Shown: piece after piece, positions 56,217-64,000 of the stretch
Position numbering within the stretch: position 1 is the first letter of the stretch
Layout: each line of letters opens with the position of its first letter
Origin: Arcuatula senhousia
Lineage: Eukaryota; Mollusca; Bivalvia; Mytilida; Mytilidae
Reading direction: 5' to 3'
Assembly (NCBI GenBank): GCA_963971305.1
Contig: OZ020308.1
Span: 26,937,275 to 27,001,274, forward strand
DNA: 64,000 nt
Translations under genes and position numbers: made by a program
Notes under the pieces: model-generated
What the model was told of the DNA's origin: nothing
Database searches by the model: none
Seen by the model: the letters and a program-made list of their open reading frames with translations, nothing else

Positions 56217-57452
56217 GCGCCTCTGATGAGTCTTAGGCCGCGTTCACACTGAGCAAAACTCATAGTAGTTTAAATGTCGTCCGCACTAACATTAAACATC
56301 AATGCGTTCACACTGTAAAATTTCGATGTTTACATGTAGTTTAAATGTTGTGTTCATTACATGCATTCGATACTTAATGTAGTCCTTGTGTGGGTTTAAT
56401 GTACAATGAATTTCGCATATTTCTTTTGAATGAACGGCGTGCATATGCATTACTTTCATTGGAAAGCTTTATTTTTAGTGTATAATTTCGTATATTTCAA
56501 CATTTTCTCGGGTGAGTGAAAAAACAGGGGTACATGCAACTTCTAAATATTTGATTTATATGTATACGGCAAAGCGGAATAGAATTTCATTAAAGGTGTT
56601 TCTAATTCGGATCTAATTTTTTGTGGGCAAAGTGGCCTATATCCGGAATATGAACATGCACAGGTGATAAAATGAACATGAAATGATGATTAAGTGGAGT
56701 GAAGGGGGGCTTGCAAAGTCCAATTGTCAATTTGAAAATGAGGAACGAGCAGATGTCTACATAGGGATCCTATGGGTTCTTCTCTTAACAAGGCATGCAG
56801 CAGGGTTTTTTAACGCGTTAAGAACATGATTTTTTTCCTAACACGTTGCGCCACTATGGTTTGCGGTCAAGTTTTCTGCATTTTACATTTGTAGCCATAA
56901 CGACGGACTGCCCATTCAACCACCGGGTACACACATTCCAGTCGTTTTGTGGACAAAGCGGCAGACCCGATATCACGTTTCTGAGCGCTCTTTAGTGGAT
57001 TTTTACCGACAACATGGCGCTGCCACGGGCCCGCGCCGTTGTTTATGTATAGCAATAGCTTTTTATAGCAATACATTAAAAATATACAAACGGACGAATG
57101 GACTAAAGCGCCAGAAAATGTTAACACCTTTATTGTTTTTCTATAAAAAAAAATCATTAAAAAAGACTGCAGTAAATCAAAATCCATACGTATTCTGTTT
57201 AAATGTTTATTCGCCAAATTAACAAGCATGGTTATTTATCCGTTCATGTTTTCTGTACATTTCAATTACATGTACACTTGCATTTAATAATGTGAACATT
57301 TCATATGTCAAGTCATTTAATTTAGGTTTACCAATGAGAACAAATTAAGTGTGAAACTAGTTTTAAGAACATTATACTACTTCTACACATGTTTACTCAA
57401 AACAACTTCAGTGTGAACGCGGCCTTAAATAGACGAAACGCGCGTCAGGCGT
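56217..57452 (+). ncRNA. Hammerhead ribozyme interrupted in helix II by a transposon
   Basis: The 5' half GCGCCT-CTGATGA-GTCTTA is at 56217-56235. The 3' half TTAAATAGAC-GAAA-ACGCGCGTC-AGGCGT is at 57425-57452. The inserted element duplicated TTA of the helix II/loop II junction. The motif is destroyed unless the element excises precisely. Confidence 0.88.
56236..57424 (+). mobile_element. Complete 1,189-bp PIF/Harbinger-like non-autonomous element
   Basis: GGCCGCGTTCACACTGAG at the left and CTTCAGTGTGAACGCGGCC at the right are inverted ends. TTA is duplicated at 56233-56235 and 57425-57427. The empty site is known from the sister unit (AGTCTTAAATAGAC at 55871-55884), so the 3-bp duplication is certain. 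A 3-bp TWA duplication is the mark of PIF/Harbinger. Sub-terminal text GTCGTCCGCACTAACATT and a GC-rich core with ACAACATGGCGCTGCC and GGGCCCGCGCC are shared with copies at 48253, 57494, 60799 and 62008. No transposase ORF: short ORFs shared between copies change at many amino acids. Confidence 0.85.
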
Positions 57453-57493
57453 AGCAAAATTTATTGTCTGGAACTTTGTTGTCATTTGTATTT

Positions 57494-58165
57494 CATTGGA
57501 AAGCTTTATTTTTAGTATATAATTTCGTATATTTCAACATTTTCTCGGGTGAGTGAAAAATCAGGGATACATGCAACTTCTAAATATTTAATGTATATGT
57601 CATGTATGTATACGGCAAAGCGGAATAGAATTTCAAAAAAGGTTTTTTTCCAATTCGGATCTATTTTTTGTTGGCAAAGCGGCCTATATAAGGAATATGA
57701 ACATGAACAGGTGATAAAATGAACATGAATGATGATGAAGAGGAGGAAATGGGGGGGAGTCCAATCGGGGATAAGAGTTTTGACTGTCGATTGGAAAATG
57801 AGGAACGGGCAGAGTTTTACACAGGAATCCTATAGGTTCTTCTCTTAACAAGGCATGCAGCAGGGTTCTTTAACGCGTGAAGAACATGATTTTTTTCCTA
57901 ACACGTTGCGCCACTATGGTTTGCAGTCAAGTTTTTCACATTTTACCTTTGTAGCCTGACGACGCGGCATTATGATGGACTACCCATTCAACCACCGGGT
58001 ACACATTTCAGTTGTTTTGTGGATAAAGCGGCAGACCCGATATCACGTTTCTGAGCGCTCTTTAGTGAATTTTTACCGACAACATGGCGCTGCCGTGGGC
58101 CCGCGCCGGTATTTATGTATAGCAGTAGCTTATTATAGCAATGAATTTAAAAATACAAACGGGTG
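57494..58165 (+). mobile_element. Harbinger-like element, internal fragment
   Basis: CATTGGAAAGCTTTATTTTTAG onward follows the interior of the full copy (from about 56456) to about 58165, including CGGCAGACCCGATATCACG and the ATGGCGCTGCC / GGGCCCGCGCC core. It lacks both terminal repeats and starts exactly where the hammerhead repeat ends, suggesting one was inserted into or recombined with the other. Confidence 0.75.
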
Positions 58166-58354
58166 AGTGAGTGATTTGGTGTTTCACGCCCGTGCAACGC
58201 TATATAGGTTATTTACAGGCGATGAACATGAAAAGGATGATACAATGAACATGAAATGATGATGATAAATGAAACATGGGGGTGGGATGGGACACAAAGG
58301 ACCGGTAAATTTTGAAGAACCACAGGAAAAGGGGAGAGGTGGGTAATTTGTAAA

Positions 58355-59157
58355 CAAAAAACTTGTTTAACCCCAACACATTTTAAATGTGTCTGTCCTT
58401 TGCCAGAAATTTTTATCAAAGCTTATGTTTGTATTTCGTCGAATTAATGTTTATTGGGTTTTTTTCGTCAAGAAAGTGTATTTCATTGCACTTAAGGATT
58501 GGGCTTGATTATATGTAATTTATGTTCAATCCATGGTCAATTGAATAACAGCGAGCAGCGACCACTGGTCACATTGAATGCTGCTGGCTGTTTTCCATTA
58601 CATGGAATTGTCATTCATATTGAAGGTTGTGTCGCGTACACTTATTCCACATTTCATTATCTTCTATAGCTTATATTTTCTTAACTTGAATGTCCATTGT
58701 TTTTACTGTAAAATAGTTGGATCAATATTTGAAATTTAATAGATTTACCACGTAACGAAGATAGGAATTCTTATTCAGGTTATTTTTACCGTAAATCAGG
58801 TTATTTTCGGGTCGATTTTTTTCGGGATTTCTATCCAAATAGAAGAAATTGAGATGTGGAATAAGTGTACGCGACACAACCTACAATATAAACGTAAATT
58901 TAAAAAAATCTACAATGGAAAATTGCCAGCAGCCTTCAATGTGACCAGTGATCGCTGCTCGCTGTTTTTCAATTGGCCCCTGGATTGAAAATAAATTACA
59001 TATGATTCAAGCCCAATCCTAAAGTGCAATGAAAGACCCTCTTCTTGACGAAAAACAATTAACATAGATTCGATTAAATACAAACATTAGCTTCGATAAA
59101 GATTCCTGGCTTAGGACAGGCACATTAAAATGTGGTGGGGTTAAACTAGTTTTTTTG
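58355..59157. mobile_element. About 800-bp fold-back element with arms of about 310 bp
   Basis: The left arm (58355-58670) is mirrored by 58846-59157. It includes TTTAACCCC, GTCTGTCCTTTGCCAG, AGGATTGGGCTTGA, GAATAACAGCGAGCAGCG and GTGTCGCGTACACTTATTCC. Matching right-arm text is CGCTGCTCGCTG, CAAGCCCAATCCT, CTTAGGACAGGC and GGGGTTAAAC. The central 175 bp is unpaired. Its outer end text recurs as single arms at 31035-31240. No ORF of note. Confidence 0.8.
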
Positions 59158-59503
59158 GCGCCAACCTTCCCCCTATTGATAATCAATAACAAAGCACAAA
59201 CTAACACACAGTAAAAATCAAATCGATAGAAGTTCAATTCAACAAGAGAGTATCTGAGACAAAAGGACAACAATTAATTAACAGGACGTAAAGATACACT
59301 CTTGAAAACACTCGAAGTTACTGACAGCTAGCTAAGAGGCATCCATCGACTGATGTAAAAAAATCAAGTATGTTGATTTTAAATCCGACACAACACGTCA
59401 AACAATTCATGATTTGATGATGCATCATCACATAAAACCAGGCAACACACTTGCCTCTGTAATGCTAAAAAATGACTTAAGTGTAAAAATTATGAAAAGG
59501 CAA
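59158..59503. repeat. Continuation of the dispersed repeat flanking the fold-back element
   Basis: GGCGCCAACCTTCCCCCTATTG and AACAAAGCACAAACTAAC match 31090-31130. Beyond about 59270 nothing is recognised. Confidence 0.4.
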
Positions 59504-59945
59504 TTAACATGTTAAAGTAAGTATCAAATTATCAATATTTTTACCAAAGAAGACTAAATTCAAAGATTTTACTAAAATTTCCATTTCATAACCTATATTC
59601 AATAAAGTTTTTATCCAATTTTTCATTCTTAAAGGATTGTTTTTGAATTTATTTGCTTTAAAGACAACATCGTCGTAGAAATTGGGATGGGATATTCCCT
59701 TTACAATCAAAATTCGACGTGTACAGTTAAATTTTCCAATAAGGTAAAGATATTTGTGATAAAACTTTGTAAACGACTTCACTTATTTGTGGTAACGATA
59801 TCCTTGCTTTAGTATTATTTTTTTGTAATACACCGGTTTTTATCATTAAAATCAGACACACCACTGCAGATCCGAGCATATCTTACCAACTGTGAAATAT
59901 ATACTCCGTAAGACGGAGCAAGTGGTACGGAGCAAAACCAACATG
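59504..59945 (-). pseudogene. Penelope-like element C-terminal fragment
   Basis: The minus-strand reading from about 59945 contains PLE thumb text in shifting frames (a YGVYISQLVRYAR-like segment near 59910, then LLKQGYRYHK-like text). It leads into the open frame 59504-59782: KSFTKFYHKYLYLIGKFN, GISHPNFYDDVVFKANKFK, and VFFGKNIDNL at the end. Such F-H-x-Y ... GISHP-x-FY endings occur in PLE proteins. It probably belongs to the same lineage as the RT pseudogene at 42480-43757, though this cannot be shown because the two do not overlap. Confidence 0.6.
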
Positions 59946-60602
59946 TTAAATGTTTGCTGTGTCTAATTAGCGCTTTCTAAAAATAAAATTGCGATAAAAA
60001 AAACTGCCTAAAAATCTTTTTATTTAAACAGAGCATATAATAATACATTTCATTATAAAGCACAGCTACCTTAATTGGTTGTATAACACAAAATCCGAAT
60101 TTGATAAAGAAAAAATATAATTAAAACAAATACATAATTAAAATTTGTTTAATGATTTTTTGATTTTTGATTTATTGATACAAACAATCTAACCTTCAAA
60201 ATGTTATTTTTTTAATAATTATAACACCTATTTAAACAATAAGCGAGTATTGTCAATGTCTGTCAATTACACAATTAAATGGTGACCTGTAATTTGTCGT
60301 TTCTTATCCATGCCAGGGTTACTAATTATCATGAATTAAAACTCGTGAAAAGAAAGACAACTTACTGTGTCTTTTAAGGAAAGGGGACAGAAACAATAAC
60401 TTTTATGGAAAATTTTCGCTGTATTTAATGTTCGCAGATTGCTACTTACCGCGAACATAGCGAATATTAAACACACGTGAATAAAAACCGATATACGGTA
60501 AGAGGTTTCCAAAACCTTTCTAAATCAATCACTGAGACGTTTCCGGCGACTTCAAAACATGTGGACCCTATAAGTTTTTTTCAGAGCTGTCACCAATCTA
60601 TC
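59946..60602. other. Intergenic, nothing recognised
   Basis: AT-rich; no coding motif or clear repeat structure seen. Confidence 0.4.
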
Positions 60603-60798
60603 TTATAAACGGTCCGCCAAAAAGTAAACCACCATCACATTTTCAATTTTTATATTTTCAGGAATTATCAAGATCTTTTGCACACGAGAACATTTGACTA
60701 AATCAATTTAGCAACCTACAAAACTTGTAAATAATTTACATTTCAAAACTAAAGTGTATCATGTTGTGTGACATACCCGACCCTGAATTCAAATCTAA

Positions 60799-62007
60799 GG
60801 CCGCGTTCACACTAAATTTGTTTTGAGTAAACATGTGTAGAAGTAGTTTGATATTCTAAAAACTAGTTTCACACTAAATTTGTTCTCTTTGGTACACCTT
60901 AATTAAATGACTTGACATATGAATTGTTCACATAATTTTATGCAAGTGTACATGTAATTTAAATGTACAGAAAACACGGGATAAATAGTAATGATTGCTG
61001 ATTTGGCGAATAGACATTTAAATATAAAATAAGTATAGATTTTGATTTACTGTCTTTTTTTATGATTTTTTTTTAAATAACAAAGTAGGTGTACACATCT
61101 TTCTGGCGCTTTAGTCTGTTCGTCCGTTTGTTTTATTTTTAAAAATATTGCTATAAAAGATATTACTGCATGAATACATAAATACTGGCGCGGGCCCGCA
61201 GCAGCACTCATCCACTAAAGAGCGTTTAGAAACGTGATGTCGGGTCTGCCGCTTTGTCCGCGTGCACAAAACTACTGGAGTGTGTACCCGGTGGTTGAAT
61301 GGGGCAGTCCGTCATAATGCCGCAACGTCAGGCTACAAATGTAAAATGCGGAAAACCTGACCGCAAACAAAAGTGGTGCAACGTGTTAGGAAAAATTCAT
61401 GTTCTTTACACGATAAAGAACCCTGCTGCATGTCTTGTTAAGAGAAGATCCCATAGGATTCCTGTGTAAAAAGCTGTCCATCCCTACTTTTCCACGTGAC
61501 AGTCAAAACTCTTATCCCCGATTGGACTTGTGTTCCCCATTTCTTCCATTTCATCTTCAATTCATGTTCTTTTTATCACCTTTTCATGTTCATTTTCCTG
61601 ATATAGGCTGTTTGCCCACCAAAATTAGATCTGAATGGGCAACACCTTTTATGAAATCCTATTTCGCTTTGCCGTATACATATACATTAAATATTTAGAA
61701 GTTACATGTACCCCTGTTGTTTTTTACTCACCCGAGAAAATGTTGGAATATACATTATTATGTACTAAAATAAAACTTTCCAATGAAAGTAACGCATATG
61801 CATGCCGTTTATTCAAAAGAAATATATGCGAAATCCATTGTATATTAAACCCACACAAGGACTACATTAATTATTGAATGCATGTAATGAACACAACATT
61901 TAAACTACATGTAAACATCGAAATTTTACAGTGTGAACGCATTGCTGTTCAATGTTAGTGCGGAAGACATTTAAACTACTATGACTTTTCTCAGTGTGAA
62001 CGCGGCC
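60799..62007 (-). mobile_element. Harbinger-like element, complete copy in reverse orientation
   Basis: GGCCGCGTTCACACTAAATT (60799) and CTCAGTGTGAACGCGGCC (to 62007) are the two ends. TAA precedes the left end, but the right neighbour is TGT because another copy abuts it. Interior landmarks (GCGGGCCCGC, CGGGTCTGCCGCTTTGTCC) match the other copies reversed. Confidence 0.8.
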
Positions 62008-63031
62008 TGTTCATGTAATTTAAATGTACAGAAAACATGAACGAATAGATAATCATGATTGTTGTTTTGGCGAATAGACATTTAAATGTAAGTCAGTATT
62101 GATTTTTATTTACTGTCTTTTTATGGCTTTTATTTTCTATTATAGAATAACATTGAAGGTGTGCACATTTCCTGGCGCTTTAATCCGTTCGTAGTTTGCA
62201 TTATTTTGAAATATATTGTTATAAAAAAAACATTTACCGGCGCGGGCCCGCAGAAGCGCCATGTTGTCGGTAAAAATCCACTAAAGAGCGCTCAGAAACG
62301 TGATATCGGGTCTGTCGCTTTGTCCACAAAACGACTGGAATGTGTACCCGGTGGTTGAATGGGAAAGTCTGTCATAATGCCACGTCGTCAGGCTACAAAT
62401 GTAAAGTGCGGAAACCTGACCGCAAACAAAAGTGGTACAACGTGTGAGGAAAAAATCATGTTCTTCATACGTTACAGAACCCTGCTACATGCCTTGTTAA
62501 GAGAAGAACCCATAGGATTCCTGTGTAAAAAGCTGTCAGTCCCTCCTTTTCCAAGTGACAGTCAAAACTTTTATCACCCATTGAAATTGTGTCTCCCAAA
62601 TCCTCCATTTCATCACTTTTTCATGTTTATATTAGGCCGCTTTGCCCACAAAATTAGATCCGAATGGGCTACACCTTTTATGAAAAATTATTTGGCTTTG
62701 CCGTTTACATATACATTAAATATTTAGAAGTAACATGTATCTCTGTTTTTTCATTAACCCGAGAAATTGTTGGAATATACGAATTTATGTACTAAAAATA
62801 AAGCTTTCCAATGAAAGTAATTCATATGCATGCCGTTTATTCAAAAGAAATATGCGAAATCCATTTTACATTAAACCCACACAAGAACTACATTAAGTAT
62901 CGAATGCACGTTATGAACACAACATTTAAACTACATGTAAACATCGAAATTTTACAGTGTGAACGCAATACTACATGATGGTGCGGACGACATTCAAACT
63001 ACTATGAGGTTTGCTCAGTATGAACGCGGCT
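62008..63031 (-). mobile_element. Harbinger-like element, one-end-truncated copy in reverse orientation
   Basis: Starts inside the family sequence (TGTTCATGTAATTTAAATGT) and ends with TTTGCTCAGTATGAACGCGG then CT at 63031, followed by TTA. With the copy at 60799 it forms a head-to-tail pair. The outer flanks of the pair are TAA and TTA, close to but not identical with a 3-bp duplication. Confidence 0.75.
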
Positions 63032-63798
63032 TTAGAGAATTATAGAACAAGAGTTAAGCATGACGCTTCTTTAAAATGTTGTATAGCACATCGCATCAGA
63101 TGACAATAATAAGTTTAAGATGCGTTTTGCTGTTCTGGGGACACTGTTAAACATGTCTGCTTATCTTGACTACACGACCACGGTTATTTTCAAGCGAATC
63201 GCTTCTAAAAACGCATGGAAATAGAAATGTTACTTTTCTAAAGGTTACTTTTCAATGATGACTAAATTGGGTTTGCTAAGATCCTTTTAAAATAATTTAA
63301 AAATTATAGAGGAATTGTTACACGTTTGTGCAGAACACGTCTATTTTTCGCTTTAAATTTAAAATTGAACTAAAACTGTTTCCAGAAATAGATTTCTTTC
63401 ATTAAATTTTGTGGTCATAGCACTTACGAAATAACAATTTTGTTTCGGGAAGAAAAATAACCCTGTGTCAGAGAGTTTTTAAAGATATAAAATGACATTT
63501 TATTTAATTCTTTTAACAGAAATGAGAATGAAGACATGTGGATGGAGAGAACAAACACCATTGCGCAAAATACTAATACGACATAAAATTTTAAAGTTTT
63601 TACCACAAAATACAAAACAAAATGCATACCAATTATTTCTGAAAGACAACATCCTTCTTTCTGTTTTTGGTATACAATTTCACAAGAAAATCAAGAAAAA
63701 GGGTATAAAGGTTAAAGTGTAGATCATTTCCCCTCGAAAAATATTGTCATCCTTATGTTCGCTTCAGCTGACAATGTGATTTAATTCATGGTTAAAAG

Positions 63799-63832
63799 TA
63801 CTACTACTACTACTCTACTAGTACTACTACTA
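63799..63832. repeat. (TAC)n / (TAG) microsatellite
   Basis: TACTACTACTACTACT then CTACTAGTACTACTACTATT, a short triplet repeat with a small CTAG palindrome in the middle. The sequence to the window end holds nothing else recognised. Confidence 0.8.
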
Positions 63833-64000
63833 TTATAATATGATTAAGGCCCTGCCTTTTTAGCGAGAATCGAAAATCTATATACCTTTTGAAAATAAAT
63901 CCATGTGCTCGACCGACTAAGTTTAACACTGTGAAGTTTAACGTTAGGAGGAAACTTTTAAAAAATGAATTAGGTAGTAGCAAAATCTGACCCCACCAAA

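Larger units (their letters stand above)
55643..57493 (+). mobile_element. Dispersed hammerhead retrozyme copy, about 1.8 units, split by a transposon
   Basis: Unit homology starts at GCTCCGGCACC (55643), passes one complete hammerhead (55859-55902), enters a second unit at about 55980 and is interrupted at 56235 inside its hammerhead. After the 1,189-bp insertion it resumes at 57425 and ends at TGTCATTTGTATTT (57493), the same end point as the big array at 17503. Both units share variants (CTTCCTACCCCAGACATAGG, AGTCTTAAATAGAC), so they are sisters and diverged from the array together. Confidence 0.9.
60603..63720. mobile_element. Second copy of the GTCCGCC-TIR element, split by Harbinger-like insertions
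   Basis: 60603-60798 follows 24097-24310: TTATAAACGGTCCGCC, GATCTTTTGCACACGAGA, CAACCTACAAAACTTG, GACCCTGAATTCAAAT. It resumes after 63031 with text paralleling 24440-24960 (AACATGTCTGC, CGCATGGAAATAGAAA, ACTTTTCAATGATGACTAAAT, TAATACGACATAAAATTTTA). Its right terminus is not clearly preserved. About 2.2 kb of Harbinger-like DNA sits between the two parts. Confidence 0.65.

Noticed and set aside
56947..57060. GGGCCCGCGCC core as a CpG-island promoter
   Set aside because: Only a short GC-rich core repeated in every Harbinger-like copy; no TATA, initiator or downstream gene to support promoter use.

Overview
The window looks like nuclear DNA from a bivalve mollusc, most probably a true mussel (Mytilus or a close relative). 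The evidence is a family of 358-bp repeats whose text I associate with mussel genomes, very AT-rich intergenic DNA, and many degenerate mollusc-type retroelements and short inverted-repeat DNA transposons. No bacterial features, rRNA genes or convincing tRNA genes are visible. The window is almost entirely repeats. Only one host gene looks intact (minus-strand terminal exon, 44576-45181), and one CARD-like exon (41180-41600) is frameshifted.

Region 1 (1-17503) is the standout: a nearly homogeneous head-to-tail array of about 48.9 units of 358 bp, already running at the left edge. Each unit carries a complete type I hammerhead ribozyme at unit offset 237-280. Helix I, the CTGATGA box, helix II, the GAAA box and a GTC cleavage triplet are all readable. 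Helix III is the palindrome ACGCGCGT, so a single strand can form only a tiny helix while two strands can pair over 8 bp. This is the architecture of metazoan retrozymes: non-autonomous hammerhead retroelements whose tandem transcripts self-cleave into monomers and circles. The array also shows higher-order blocks of 3-4 units, and two units carry a mutation at the catalytic G8 position. Dispersed copies occur at 38016-38423 and 55643-57493, and three loci stop at the same 3' point of the unit.

Region 2 (17.5-34.5 kb) holds inverted-repeat DNA elements (21114-22950 with a TTAA-flanked element inside; 24097-25361; 27007-29114 with a LINE 3' end inside), a palindromic minisatellite (25.87-26.63 kb), and Penelope-like element (PLE) fragments.

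Region 3 (34.5-45.2 kb) holds a long Penelope-like ORF (minus, about 810 open codons). It has an N-terminal remnant of a GIY-YIG nuclease, a CxC motif and an RT whose catalytic YxDD reads YIDH. It is followed by a dispersed hammerhead copy, a LINE RT pseudogene (plus), the CARD-like exon, a second PLE family (minus, frameshifted, YSDD retained) and the NlpC/P60-like gene.

Region 4 (45.2-64 kb) is dominated by a family of about 1.2-kb elements with GGCCGCGTTCACACT termini and TTA/TAA target sites (PIF/Harbinger-like). One sits exactly inside helix II of a hammerhead copy, and another is itself split by a 2,975-bp element with a 5-bp target duplication. The region also has a nearly full-length but dead APE-type LINE with a 2A-like motif (49.5-52.86 kb), a LINE ORF1-like pseudogene (53956-54984), a 568-bp TA-flanked MITE with a double CRE palindrome, and an 800-bp fold-back element.

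Functionally, the hammerhead array is a self-processing non-coding RNA source that would need reverse transcriptase from elsewhere. PLEs are the natural candidate because their terminal repeats are known to carry hammerheads. Every RT copy visible here is truncated, frameshifted or point-mutated, so none of them could be that source. All calls come from reading the sequence; no alignment, folding or database search was run.
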